Positions 46,033-57,370 of a DNA stretch of 64,000 bases are shown in pieces (positions within the stretch are counted from its first letter, which is position 1; each line of letters starts with the position of its first letter). The stretch comes from Gigaspora margarita (Eukaryota; Glomeromycota; Glomeromycetes; Diversisporales; Gigasporaceae). The notes under the pieces were generated by a model that did no database searches, had not been told where the DNA came from, and worked only from the letters and a program-made list of their open reading frames with translations. Made by a program: the position numbers and the translations under genes. Where the stretch lies: positions 242,087-306,086 of the forward strand of contig WTPW01000031.1 of the NCBI GenBank assembly GCA_009809945.1, read 5' to 3'.

Positions 46033-46793
46033 GTGTGACGATCTAGAGAAGTGGCCAGGTTGTCAACCCCCAAGCGGCAGGTCGAAAGTTCAAATCCCAC
46101 TGATGACGATAACGAAAATTAGGCCTGTGTTACAGTAACCGTGGCTCATATCGGTTGGGTAAGAAACCTGTAACCTTGGTTCCACCATCTTGAATGGGAG
46201 CTCTCAGGCGCAATGGAGTTTGTTACACTGATAAATCCAAGGAACCGGAAAAATGGAAACCCGTTTGGGAAGTCCCGAATAAGGAGGTAGATTAGGATCT
46301 CCGACGGTGCTACCATAAATAAGGTCGGTGCTAAGATCCAAACGAACCTTATAAGGGCAAGGGAGGTACCTAGCAGTTCGGAGTCGCCGGACTGCAAGTA
46401 TCGGTATAATGCAGGTGCGCCGGTACTGAAAATTCATGAACAACTACGAAATGGGACGTGGCAGTTTAATGGTCAAGGTCTAGCCAGCCCTAGGCTTGTA
46501 ACCTAGATAAGACTAGTGCGGCATGTCACACTTGATTTCTCTAGAGGAAATGGAGTGAGGTCGGACTATGTAGAAAGTAATATTAGGTTGTATCGGACAA
46601 TCAGAGGGTTTAAATAGGCAATTCCCGTAGTTGGTTGTAGGTATGGCAGCTAGTGTAGAACCTTTGGGGGACTACTTAAAATAGCACTAAAAGTGCATGT
46701 GTGGCTAGTTGTATCCTCATCTACGAATATAATGTAATATGAATAAATTCTAATAAAGTCTTGGCAGGGCTGCCAAAGATTGAAAAAAAAAAA
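46033..46793 (+). mobile_element. 761-bp SINE-like retroposon with pol III promoter boxes
   Basis: AATATTAAATAAAAAAAA (18 bp) is duplicated at 46015-46032 and 46794-46811. The head has an A box (TAGAGAAGTGG, 46044-46054) and a B box (GTTCAAATC, 46088-46096) about 40 bp apart, as in tRNA-derived promoters. The body is clearly richer in GC than the surroundings. The 3' end is AATTCTAATAAAGTCTTGGC followed by a short linker and poly-A (46783-46793). Several minus-strand frames (46146-46443) overlap one another and look accidental. It sits directly against the TA-target element. It is unusually long for a SINE, so a composite non-coding retroposon is possible. Confidence 0.82.
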
Positions 46794-46811
46794 AATATTA
46801 AATAAAAAAAA

Positions 46812-48062
46812 CAAAATTAGAATAAATTGTGAAACCTTGCGAAAACCTGTAAAACATTTAAAAATTTGCAAAAAGCATGATTATGTGAATATAATATTAT
46901 TAATTGATATCATATCAGATATATATCGATTAATATCTATATTAGATATATATCGATTACTATCACTATTGATAGAAATCGGCAGGGGTGTTGGGTATCG
47001 ATATATATCTTATCGGTTAGTAATCGATATATATCTACATATAAAATTTCCAATGATGCAAAGTGTGTTAGCTAATGCTTTTCCTCTTTCCTAATTAATC
47101 TAAATATAGGTTGTTAACAATTTTTAAGTTTATATCTGATATATATTAAAACTTTAAAATTTTTATAAAATTTATGAAATTTGATTGGTTAATCTTAGTG
47201 TCAAATTACTGACACACTATATCCAATATATGAAGTCAAATTTAAGTGCATTAAAAATTTTAGAGTAATCTACAAATTTATTCATATGACTATAATTTTA
47301 CTTTAAATTAATCTAATTTATTTAATCTAATACACAATATATTCATCTTATTAGCTAATCTAAATATGATTATTGGCCAATCAAATTAGTTGCCAACTAA
47401 TTTTGTTTTTGAGCTTCTGAAGCTATTTAATACAAAATATTCAGCTTATTTTTTTAACTTATCATACTAGTTTAAAATTCTGACATAATAATTCTTTTTT
47501 GTTCATGTATTTTATTACAAAAACATAATCTATATTTTTTTTGATTCTTGTATAAAAAGGATTTTCATATATGATTTCACTAATTCTTTAACTTTTTAAC
47601 AAAATCTTTAATATTATTATATGATTTATACAGAATTACCCAGTTATTCTAGTTATTAAAAATGATACTGTATGTGACCTGGTAATGTTTGGTGAACTTA
47701 ATTTATACAAAGTTCAATCTCTACTCCAAATGGAAATCACTAGAACATCCACTCCCAATTCTATCCAGTTAAGTTTAGTGATCTTCTAGTTCTAGTAAAC
47801 AGCACTAATTTAGGGCCCCAAATAATACTAATAGAGCTACAAGTTGTGTTAATAGTAAATTTTCAGACATTTGCTCACTTTTTTGGCCCAAACTTTTTTA
47901 AATTCTGCTCAAAATTAAATTAAAATTTAATTTGACCAGAATTTAGAAAAGTTTGGGCCAAAAAAATATTAAAATTTAATAAAAACATGTTCAGTTTAGT
48001 ACTCTTACTATTTTTAGAATTATCCGGGTCCTACTGATTTACTATATGGGGAATGGTCTTTC
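46812..48062. other. No gene recognised; one 90-bp hairpin
   Basis: ATCGATATAT-type words lie at 46890-47045. At about 47880-47968 a hairpin has arms TTTTTTGGCCCAAACTTTTT and complement. No gene. Confidence 0.45.
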
Positions 48063-48070
48063 CTCATTAG

Positions 48071-48354
48071 GGGGTCGTCTAAAGCGGAGACAAATCATGT
48101 GATCAACCGCCAATCAAATTATAGAATTTTGTTGATCTTTGGCGAAGCAAAAATGAAAAAGAAGCGAAAACCTTGAAAAATACAAAAAACGGCAGTCTAA
48201 ACCTGCCTCGATGTGTTAATCAAAAATGTCGGGAAGGCAATTTTGCTTATATATATTTACCTAAAAACCAATCTAATCCTAATATAAGACGACCCTAACC
48301 CTAAAGTTAATTGAATAAATTATTAAATATGATGTCTCCGCTTTAGACATCCCC
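48071..48354. mobile_element. 284-bp MITE (TCTAAAGC ends), 8-bp target duplication, second copy
   Basis: It begins GGGGTCGTCTAAAGCGGAGA and ends GTCTCCGCTTTAGACATCCC plus C. CTCATTAG is at 48063-48070 and 48355-48362. The interior (AATGTCGGGAAGGCAATTTT) matches 23853-24135. Confidence 0.87.
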
Positions 48355-48919
48355 CTCATTAGGTATTACTGCTTACAAGTTTTCACAATTTAATCCAAAT
48401 TAATGTTTTGTTTCTTACTTATATGAATTACATTTTTTATTCTACATTAATTTTAGCAAATTATTGATTTAAAAGTTCGATGTTCTAAAAATAGAAAATT
48501 GCCCAATCAAATTAAATTTGAATTGATTAACCAATTAAATAATTACGTGAAAGTTTTCAAAAATAAATTTTTACGTTAATTACAAACTATAATATATAAT
48601 ATATATATGTATATATATATTATATTAACATATTTTCGATATTATCATATTATAATTAATAATCACAAAAATTTTTATGATGTAATTATTCTAAAAATAA
48701 ATTGACAAAAATTGATGTAACACAATCATTAATCGCATTCAAACTTATCTGTCGAAGGCAGGTTTTCCTAGACCATTCCCCATATGTCGAATATTGACCG
48801 ATATTCGGATGCTAAAAAAGAACAAATGAAAAGATCACTCGATCATTATCCAATTATTTTAATGTCAGGTTTTAAACCCTGCAGGATCGTTTCAGATCTA
48901 TTTGGATCAGAATCAGTGG

Positions 48920-49368
48920 TCGTTGATCGGACTCATTTGAGTACAACAAACACACCAATCGTATTATTATTTCAAAATATTAACTGTCAAGTTTTTATAT
49001 ATGTAATAATTGGTTTTTTTTTTTTTTTTTGGTTTAGCACTTTTTTAAAAACTAGCGTATTAATTATTGACACGGCTGATGCTGAAATTTTGACCTATTT
49101 TAATATGAAATTTTTAATTTTTTTTGTGATATTTTTTCGTTTTTGTCTTATAGGGTTAGGTGTAGATTTCATATTTAAAGTGTATATGTGGATTTTAGCA
49201 GGGCTTATAGTTCAAATCGAGGCCCCAAATTTCAGCATTAGCCAATTTCAGCATCAGCCGCGACAATTATTTATTGTCCATGAAGAAACTATTAATTTTT
49301 TTTGTGTTGCCGTGTCAGTATTAAAGTATTACATATTACACATTAAATGAGTCCGATCAACCCATATG
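48920..49368. mobile_element. Probable 450-bp element with a nested GGCTGATGCTG MITE
   Basis: The arms TTGATCGGACTCATTT (about 48925) and AAATGAGTCCGATCAA (about 49347) are inverted. Inside, about 49066-49267 is a second element whose ends, CACGGCTGATGCTGAAAT and complement, match the MITE at 51750-51971. A 188-codon frame (48784-49350) runs through both and is explained by their combination. Confidence 0.6.
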
Positions 49369-50500
49369 TATAAATTTTAATGTAGTCATTTTTTCGGTAA
49401 GTTCTTCATCTATCATTTCAGTGAGTTCTCGATTCATTACAGTATCTCATTTATATAAATCGGTTTAAGAACAGAGGTAATAGTTAAAATAATGTCGCTA
49501 GTTATTTTGCTAAGAAATAGCGCTATTTTGATGCTATTAAAATCCACTGACCCTGATTCAGGCTGATTTAGATCATTTTGCGAGACATTAGTTTCATCGC
49601 AACTACACTAACATAAATTAACATTATATATTACACGTCAGATAAGAAATATTTATATTTGAAATTGATTATGTATTAAATAGGTGCATTTTTTGAGAAT
49701 TTGTATATTTACCTTTTTTAAACTTATTTTTGATAGGTCATTTTAATATAATATTAAACATGATTGCTGCTATGTTTTAATAGTTCTTAAAATAATCTTT
49801 TAAATTAATAAATTTTATTAGTTTTTAAATATTATAATTGTTCGAGTTTATTAATACACATTATTGGTATCCAAAACCACAGTTGCTATATCTTAAAAAT
49901 TAACTAATTAAAGTTAATTTGTCGAGCTAGAAAAGTATTAGAAAGATCATGTATTATAGAGATTTTTTATAAAATATAACAATTTAAAAATGCGCATTTA
50001 GAAAGGCCAACTATAAATAATTTTATTTATATTTATAAATTATTAAAGAATTAAAAGTTTAAAATTTTCAAAAAGCAAATATCTTCAACGTTGGCATTGG
50101 GCAATGATCAATAAAATTTTATTGGATTATTGGACTATTGGAGTCCATTTCCAATCCAATTCCGTTATATATCTGATATATTAACTTTTAAAAATTTTAG
50201 TCAATCGGATTTCGTGAATTAGCTAATTAGGATAAGCTAATTTTTAATTGATCTTTGCCCAAGAATATTTTGGACTAGTCCAAATATTCCAATTCCAATA
50301 GGATAAATATCCCAATTCCAATATATGCCAATACTGAATATCTTGGTTTGAATTTTTCTGATCATATTACATTACATCATTCCGCGTCTATCTGCGATTT
50401 TTGCAAAAATACCCCTCAATTCTGCAATTCGTGATTTTTGCGGCATTCTGCATTGCAAAAATCATCACTTTGGATGTTTTAAGGATTGAAAAACCAATCC
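49369..50500. other. No gene recognised
   Basis: AT-rich spacer. Short hairpin-like words (GATTTTTGC and GCAAAAATC) occur at about 50395-50465. Confidence 0.4.
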
Positions 50501-50524
50501 TTAAGTACCCGAAGTGACACAAAT

Positions 50525-50645
50525 CATTAATGGTCTCGAGATCCAATGATTGGATTTTGGCGATTTGTTTCATCAAAAATGAACTGGTGGATCAAAAAGA
50601 TATTCACTGTTAAAGATTTTTTAATAATAATTTCAAAAATCAGCA
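50525..50645. repeat. Remnant of the hairpin module family
   Basis: GATCCAATGATTGGATTTTGG and AACTGGTGGATCAAAAAGAT match the outer parts of the module seen at 21.6 and 37 kb, but the CGTCTC palindrome has been lost. Confidence 0.5.
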
Positions 50646-51548
50646 AACCTGTTTAACATGTAACTTAATTTATAAACCAAAATTAAACCCGGTTTAAGAT
50701 TAGGGTAAGGTTAGCTTTAGGGTTAAAAGAAGTTATGGTTTATACTAAAATTTGTTAGAACCCAAATCTATCCGGCAAACTCAAATGATCATGTGTTACG
50801 ATTTATTTAATTACCGTTATTCGACAATTTTTGCCGAATAATGTATACATATTAGGATTTTGAGAAATCAAATACCGTCTACATACACGTTACATGTTTA
50901 ATAATTAATTTATTATAAGTTTATATATTGCCTTGTATTGCATTGTGGCGAATTTATGAAATACCCAAATTTTGAAAGATTTGACTAATATGCAAATATA
51001 AATTTTGGTGCGTCGTTATTTTGGTGCGTCGTTATAATAAGTTAATATATCTAATAAGAGCGGGAAGATGAGTTAGATACGTTATCAGTCTAGGTCAGAG
51101 GTCCAAAAATTTTTTTCGGGGATTGGTTATTTGGTAACTAAATTTTAATTTAATTTCATAAATTCGCTGTGATGGTTCTATGAAACTTTCATAAATGCTC
51201 TAAACTGCAAACCTTGTTAATGTAATCAACAAGAAACTGTATACTGTATCATAACATCGATAGCTTTTCTCTGATGTGATTCTAAATTTTCTATTAGTCA
51301 TTCTTTTAAATACACACTTTCTCTAAGTGCATATTCATGCTTGGCCCTCAGAACATGCACTTATAAAAGTATTGCTATAGTTAGTTTTTTTTAGCTAACA
51401 TACTAAATAAATAGGATTTTTTTGCTGTTATTCTTCTTACTTATGATAGAGTAAAATGTATAAAATTCAAATGATAAGTTCCAAACTACTAGACTTAAAC
51501 AAATAAATATTGAATTCCCTTCAGCGTGCTCTTTAAATCAGGTCTTTT

Positions 51549-51550
<2 letters not shown>

Positions 51551-51583
<33 letters not shown>

Positions 51584-51602
51584 TTAATTAATAATTAATA
51601 AT

Positions 51603-51645
<43 letters not shown>

Positions 51646-51664
51646 TGAATTAATAATTAATAAT

Positions 51665-51721
<57 letters not shown>

Positions 51722-51749
51722 CATTATCATTCTTAATTATTATTATTAA
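51551..51749. repeat. TAA/TTA microsatellite
   Basis: Nearly 200 bp of TAA repeats with two interruptions of the form AATTAATAATTAATAATAAT, turning to TTA repeats near 51705. Confidence 0.9.
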
Positions 51750-51971
51750 TTGTCACGGATCATGCTGAATTTGGCTGATGCTGGAATATTTAGGGTCCCC
51801 CCATAATACCTACTAAAATTCACATATACTCTTTTACTAACAACACTAACCCTAAACCCTAACCTAACCCTAAAAAAAAACCTAACACAAAAGGCCCTAA
51901 AATTTTTTTAAATTCATAATAAAATAGGTCAAATATTCAGCATCAGCCAAATTCAGCATGGTCCGTGACAA
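51750..51971. mobile_element. 222-bp MITE (TTGTCACGGA ends)
   Basis: TTGTCACGGATCATGCTGAA and its mirror (minus strand TTGTCACGGACCATGCTGAA) form inverted ends of at least 34 bp. The interior has AACCCTAAACCCTAACCTAA. It was inserted in the TAA microsatellite, so the target duplication is ambiguous. Confidence 0.8.
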
Positions 51972-52039
51972 TTATTATTATTAATTATTATTACTAGGAA
52001 CCGGGAGTCCGGTGCGTGATGTATATTAATGAAATTATA

Positions 52040-52475
52040 CGTAGCAGATAGTATGGCAGATCCGTATAGTATAGGCGAATTTAAAATCTATATTATACCG
52101 ATCAGCTATAATTCCTAACGCTAATATAGATTACACTGGATCAGTATACCACCCAGGTACGATTAAATTTCACGTGATAAAATTTGATTTGTACCCTGAG
52201 TATTTTGTATGATAGAGGGTACATTATGTGGAGGGGTCTTTTGTAAAGAGCGTATATTAGCCCATAAGTAAAAAAAAAATTATAATTAGTAAATCGGCCT
52301 TTGATTTGTGCCCGGGTCTCTTACAAAACACCACAACAAATAGCCTTGAAATATATCCGGTACAAATCAGGGGGGGTACCGATTAAGGAAGGTATCCTCC
52401 ACGGTAAATTACGGTAGTATAGATTTAAAAATTCGGCCTATTGTGCGGATCTGCTCACCTATACTATACTAACCT
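52040..52475. repeat. About 430-bp inverted-repeat element (GCAGATCCG arms)
   Basis: CAGATCCGTATAGTATAGGC followed by GAATTTAAAATCTATATTATACC is mirrored at about 52412-52470. An inner pair (AAATTTGATTTGTACC and GGTACAAATCAGG-like) continues the palindrome. Confidence 0.55.
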
Positions 52476-52737
52476 GTGAAGTATACATTATTCGGCAAAA
52501 ATTTTTGAATAACGGTAAGTTGGTTCAACCGGCAAATGATTATTTCGTAAAAAATAACAGAAGAAATAAATTCATGATCATCGGATAAATACCTTGAGTG
52601 AGTTATTATCGTTATCACATGAAATATCTGATATGGTTGTGTCGATCTGTAAAATGTGATTGGTTTATTATCACATGGGCAGACGGTTTACATAGAAATA
52701 GAAAGTCCTACGCTTCACTCTGGACCGGAGCAAATAT

Positions 52738-53325
52738 TTAATTGTCCGGAGCGAAGCGGAGGACACTCTGTTTTTACGTCTGTATTTGATACACAAGGTC
52801 ACGTGAATTCTGTCTGTTCGTTTCCGGGTTTCTGATTGGCTGCAAATCACGATCATCTGATTGATCTTTTACGCTCCGGACTAGGGTTGTTAATGGAGCA
52901 CTCCGTTGACTCCATTTTAATAGTAATACTCCAGAGTATTACTATTAAAATGGAGTCAACGGAGCGCTCCATTAACAACCCTACTCCGGACACACAATGT
53001 CTAGTATATACACTATTATCAATAAATATAAGTTGATTACGTATTTGGGTCATGAGATTGCCCGATATGTAACCCGAATCCGTCCGATAAGTAAAAGTGT
53101 CGGGAAGGCGATTTTGCTATACGTAAATTACCCTCTATGCACTTAATCTAACCCCCTAACCCTAATATCAATCGATTTTAATTAAAAATCGGAAAATCGG
53201 GTAATCTCGTGATGTACCTGGCTTTAGCCATCCACCGTATTTGTTATTGTCAATTGGTTATATATCACATGATGCGGCCGGACAAACTATCACCTTTGCA
53301 CTCCGCTTCGCTCCGGACAATTATT
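52738..53325. repeat. Inverted repeat pair (GTCCGGAGCGAAGCGGAG) enclosing other MITEs
   Basis: TAATTGTCCGGAGCGAAGCG at about 52739 is mirrored by CGCTTCGCTCCGGACAATTA at about 53305. The enclosed sequence includes the 100-bp palindrome and a partial TCTAAAGC-type MITE (about 53085-53230, TGTCGGGAAGGCGATTTTGC). Confidence 0.5.
52883..52982. mobile_element. 100-bp near-perfect palindromic MITE, 3-bp target duplication ACT
   Basis: It starts AGGGTTGTTAATGGAGC and mirrors itself around AATACTCCAGAGTATT with one visible mismatch. ACT is at 52880-52882 and 52983-52985. The flanks rejoin as GCTCCGGACTCCGGACAC. The overlapping frames on the two strands here are products of the palindrome. Confidence 0.85.
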
Positions 53326-53342
53326 ATTATATTATTATATGT

Positions 53343-53502
53343 CAGGGTGAACCCCGCGCTGGATTCTAGTAAAACCCGCTTTGATCGTAGGGTTTGGGTG
53401 AAATCCGCGTTAGCATAGTGTGTTTTATATGTTAACGCGGATTTCACCCTCATGTGATCTGCATAGCGGATTTAACCAAAATTCAGCGCGGGTTTCACTC
53501 TG
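53343..53502. mobile_element. 160-bp palindromic MITE rich in CGCG
   Basis: CAGGGTGAACCCCGCGCTGG is mirrored by TTCAGCGCGGGTTTCACTCTG. The inner arms GTGAAATCCGCGTTA and TAACGCGGATTTCAC are exact complements. It stands out by composition from the A/T-rich surroundings. Confidence 0.75.
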
Positions 53503-53703
53503 TCGTATTATTATTACTGTATTTGATTAACAATTAACTTATATGAAAATAAAACAAAAGTTTTATTACACGCGCGCTGAGAGGAATTCAATAAATAAAT
53601 ATAAGAGTGATAGAATCTACTACATGATCTGGACAGTGAACGAAGTATTTACGATTTGGAAATAACGATATTATCGATCACATGAGCTAGCGTGTAACAT
53701 AAT

Positions 53704-54565
53704 TAGGGTGTCCAGGATTATGCGATGCGATAGGGCAAATTATGCGTGCGATCGAGGTCAAATTATGCGATGAGTGCGAAATAAATTTAAAATTATGCGA
53801 TTAATTATGCGATATTAAAACTTCTCTAAAATATTTATTTATTTATTAAAATTCAAAAAATTTAACATTCTAAGTGAATTTTCTGGCAATGCATGTCTAT
53901 TATCTGCTAAAATTCGGTTATATGCCAAAAAGCTACGTTATACATCTACTCCTGAAACTGGCAACCAAATATACACTAATGCAATTTTGCTAAGATTTAG
54001 TAATAAAACTATCTTTTCATGCCAATACTTGTCTAAATCAAAATCTTCACTGAATGTTTCCGATGCCAAATGACTATCAACAATATATTTTTTCGTGAGC
54101 AACTGTGGTTTGACAAAACCGACAAAAAAGTTTCCCTCCGTTTGCATAAAAATCAGTCTTATATGAAGGGTTCTTAACAAGACGTTCTGTAGCCATGACC
54201 ATATAAACTTTTTTCTTTTTTTTTTTTTTTAATCAAACTTCTGGTTTTGTTATTAATAAATATGAACAGTAACAAACGGTAAANNNTTTTTTTTTTTTTT
54301 TTTTTTTTTATAAAAACGTCCCATTAAAAAATTTTCAAAATTATAAAAACGCCCCATCGGAAAAAAAAAATTTCAAAAATCAATTTTTTAAAGAGAGAAT
54401 AGTTGCAATTTTATCGTTGTTATATTAATAATCATAAATCTACCAATAATATTTAAGCCACGTGATCTGAGTGCGTTTTTTTGTTGAATTATGCGAAGCA
54501 TATGCGATGCGAAAAATTGGTGAATTATGCGCATATTATGCTTTCGCATAATCCTGGACACCCTA
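53704..54565 (-). mobile_element. 862-bp hAT element remnant with 8-bp target duplication
   Basis: The ends TAGGGTGTCCAGGATTATGC and complement are flanked by AACATAAT at 53696-53703 and 54566-54573. Many copies of TATGCGA/TCGCATA crowd both ends (about 53718-53815 and 54490-54550). It retains the tail of a hAT transposase on the minus strand. Three unknown bases lie in a poly-T tract at 54284-54286. Confidence 0.9.
53830..54180 (-). pseudogene. hAT transposase C-terminal fragment (dimerisation domain)
   Basis: The minus-strand frame from 54180 reads EDFDLDKYWHEK and then LVYIWLPVSGVDV, followed by a TAA and, in the same frame, RSFLAYNRILADNRHALPEN. This is the conserved C-terminal dimerisation region of hAT transposases (usual form ...VDxERSFS...LxxxR...L). 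The stop replaces the conserved acidic residue before RSF. Only about 110 residues of a protein normally more than 600 long remain. The catalytic DDE part is absent, so the fragment cannot mobilise anything. Confidence 0.85.
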
Positions 54566-54618
54566 AACATAATCGTGCCATAAACATTTGGTGGTCCCGT
54601 GATCTTCGAGCTAATCGG

Positions 54619-54975
54619 CAGGGACCTGAGAAAATATCGATTTGTTTTGGCAAAAATTTATATCGATTTGGTCAAAAATATCGATTTATATCGATTTGCT
54701 TGATCGAACTAATCAGAATACAAGTTCTGGAGTAACGTGATCATAACGAAATTTTTCAAAAATTTTATGTTTGTTGACTGTCTACATTCCGAAAATTCCG
54801 AATAACTCGGGCTGGCCAAATTTATATCATCGGCCAAAATTATGCTATTAATTTGGCCTGAATTTGTATTGTTACACTGCATTAAAAATTGTAAAAATAT
54901 CGATTTCCCTATGATTTGGCCTAAAAATATCGATTTATATTGATCTAAATAAATCAATATTTTCTCAGGTCCCTG
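54619..54975. mobile_element. 357-bp hAT-type MITE, ATATCGATTT subterminal repeats
   Basis: The ends CAGGGACCTGAGAAAATATC and complement are flanked by CTAATCGG at 54611-54618 and 54976-54983. At least six ATATCGATTT-like words lie near the ends. No coding sequence. Confidence 0.9.
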
Positions 54976-54983
54976 CTAATCGG

Positions 54984-55542
54984 GTTCAAAAAATCAAGCT
55001 GAAAGTTAGTGTCGAACGTTATTAATAAATTATTAACCCTATATAAAGTGACGATTATTGTATACCTTTCATCAAACTTTTTTCATGATACTTTTGATCG
55101 GGTTAACATTCAATAATGATTGGCTCGGAACCGACCCGACAAGGCACGACTATGTTACTCCAGAATAACGTGAATAAAAAATATAATTATTCAAATTGTC
55201 AAATACTGTATTAGTATTAGCGTTAGTCATTCAGCATTATTCTATAAAAAATCGGTAAGCTCTACTTGATCATTTAAAGCAAGGTATTGTACTTCCTGAG
55301 ATTGGACCTTACCTTAATGAGTATTCTTGTGATGTACATTCTCTCATTGATAATTGAACTTATATATATACATTATATTTACAGACAACGGCGACAACAA
55401 TTTGATCAGCATTAGTCAAAATTAAGCATGAAAAAATAAGGAAGCACAGACCGTCTTTTTTTTTTTTTGATAGTTATGCTTATTAGCTGAAGTTTATATC
55501 GACATTTTACATAATCTTCAACGAAATTGCTATATAGGGATG
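54984..55542. other. No gene recognised
   Basis: Spacer with ordinary composition and stops in all frames. Confidence 0.4.
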
Positions 55543-55735
55543 GATCGGTCCTGAAAAAATCGAATAATAATAACGGTTATTATTATTCGGCCCGGTCTTC
55601 GTAAATAGTTGAAATAACCAATTTAAAATTATTAAAAAAAATATTTTAGATATTTTGTTTACCGATGTCATATGATTTATTCTCTCCGCTAGCCAATAAT
55701 ATGGTTAGAAGTCGGGACCGTTTTTTGAGACCGAT
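55543..55735. mobile_element. About 190-bp MITE (ATCGGTC ends)
   Basis: ATCGGTCCTGAAAAAATCGA at the left is loosely mirrored by GGACCGTTTTTTGAGACCGAT at the right. It contains a perfect hairpin, CGAATAATAATAAC and complement, at about 55561-55588. Confidence 0.6.
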
Positions 55736-57181
55736 GAAAAACATGCCTTATTAAGGATTGCTATATCAATTAATGACTGAGAAAGTTTTTTGAGATGACC
55801 AAACTTTGAAATTTTTGAATCGCTTTCGTCAACAGATTCTTTCCATTTGAAATGTTAATATTGAAATTTTATGTTAAGCTTAATATCTATCTTAGTTGAT
55901 GATACCCAAATTAATCGTATAGATGACAATCGATTCTCAGCGTCCATTTTTAGAACATGGAAAGATTTTCAATAAATAGTAGCAATCATCTTAATGCAAA
56001 AAATATACTATATAGTTTCTAAATGAACGGTGTAAATAAACTGGTGGTATATTCTTGAATAGTGACCTAGACTATTTATATTCAGGCATCCTTGGCGTCA
56101 ATCATTTTAGAAGGTGAGGTAGGTTTATGCACATTATGTACTATCAAATGTCAAAATGTTACATTAACAAAAAGGAATTAAATAATCAATCGGTGTTTCA
56201 TACTATAACATTGAGTTCTCGTTTGGATATGCTGTGATTTATCATTTCATCATGCCATAGCATTAAGTTCACGTTTGGTATTTATATATTTTGTGAACTA
56301 TTCCTAATTAGATAGATCATTGAACTTCGAAATTTGTAATTGTGTGTGTTTTGGGATGCTCACATTAATAACATACAGCACAAAGTTTATATAAAGAAAA
56401 AAAAAATGTTACAAAAATAATATTTAAGATGTTATTGTGGTGTTGGTTGAATCCTTAGAGAATAAATCCTGAAACAATTGATTCAAAGTTTATTATAATG
56501 TGTTACGTTGCCATCACATTCAGGACTTTTAATGTATGTACATACGTATGTACATACATACGTACATAATGTAAGTCTTTTGTTTTTTCAAAAAAAAAAG
56601 CTTACAATGTTTATGATAAGCAAGATCTAATTCGTGCAACACGTTCACAAGTTCCTATTATAGAAGGGAAATAATTAAATCATTTATTTTATCCTTTGCA
56701 TAATAACTGGACATTGGTCAGAAATTATGGAACTTTAACATATGACATAGCGATAGACATACCGAAAGTCTTTGCCTTCGCTTGAATATCAAAAGATATA
56801 TATAGGTTACTAGGTGCATAATGTTACACACAACCCAAGTTTTTTAATACATGCAATATAATTACATGTTCATATTTGTAGTCGATCATAAACGAATTAA
56901 CAAATCTTAATTACTATATTGATTGGTGTATGCGCATATTTTGTTTCTAGTTAAATAGCTTTTATTTGCCTATATATCAATTCAAAGTTTTTTGGCTGCC
57001 GTCGAATTTAGTAATCTAATTTTTGCTGTTTCAAACGTTATTTTGTGTACACACATTGTTATATATTTATATGCAAGTGATTGTTTGCGAGATATATAAA
57101 AATCTATTACCTTGTGACCTAATGTTTTTTTGGCCATTCTAAAATCTGCTTTTTCCAGTCGATTTTAAATCCACCACAAAG
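55736..57181. other. Upstream region of the RGS gene; no further gene recognised
   Basis: No transposon ends were recognised in this stretch, unlike most of the window. It has a near-duplicate of 22 bp (ATAACATTGAGTTCTCGTTT at 56206, ATAGCATTAAGTTCACGTTT at 56256) and a palindromic ATGTACATAC microsatellite at 56529-56565. It presumably contains the promoter of the downstream gene, but no specific element could be defined. Confidence 0.45.
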
Positions 57182-57282
57182 GTATTTAAAGCTACATGCT
57201 TCTTTTCTATTGTATTATTACTATTATTTTGGCCTAATTTTCATGGATAAACATAGCTAATAACATTTAAACAATTTTTCAG
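57182..57282 (+). other. Possible 5' UTR intron of the 7TM-RGS gene
   Basis: AAAG followed by GTATTT (57182) and TTTTTCAG ending at 57282, with a CTAAT branch-like word at about 57257, fits the short-intron style of this gene. No coding consequence; cDNA would decide. Confidence 0.45.
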
Positions 57283-57370
57283 GTCCTCTTTGGCCACTCC
57301 TTTCTTAGCGCCTTTGAAAATCTATCCGACCTATGATATTATTAATAGTTACGAGGGTCAATTTATATAA

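Larger units (their letters stand above)
50813..52521. repeat. 1.7-kb segment bounded by 38-bp inverted repeats
   Basis: TTACCGTTATTCGACAATTT at 50813 pairs with a mirrored GTATACATTATTCGGCAAAA block ending at about 52521. It encloses a TAA microsatellite, a MITE and an inverted-repeat segment. It may be a large non-autonomous transposon. Target duplication is not clear. Confidence 0.5.

Noticed and set aside
46146..46443. Overlapping minus-strand frames of 79 and 83 codons
   Set aside because: They lie within the SINE-like element, oppose its orientation and overlap each other; likely chance openings in a GC-richer stretch.
48784..49350. 188-codon plus-strand open frame
   Set aside because: It runs through an inverted-repeat element and a nested MITE (ends CACGGCTGATGCTG), includes a poly-Phe stretch from poly-T, and matches no protein family I know.
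51551..51749. CRISPR-like or functional repeat array
   Set aside because: Simple TAA microsatellite without spacers.
52836..53053. Two 66-codon frames on opposite strands sharing SVDSILIVIL
   Set aside because: Both are created by the 100-bp palindrome; the shared peptide is a mirror effect.
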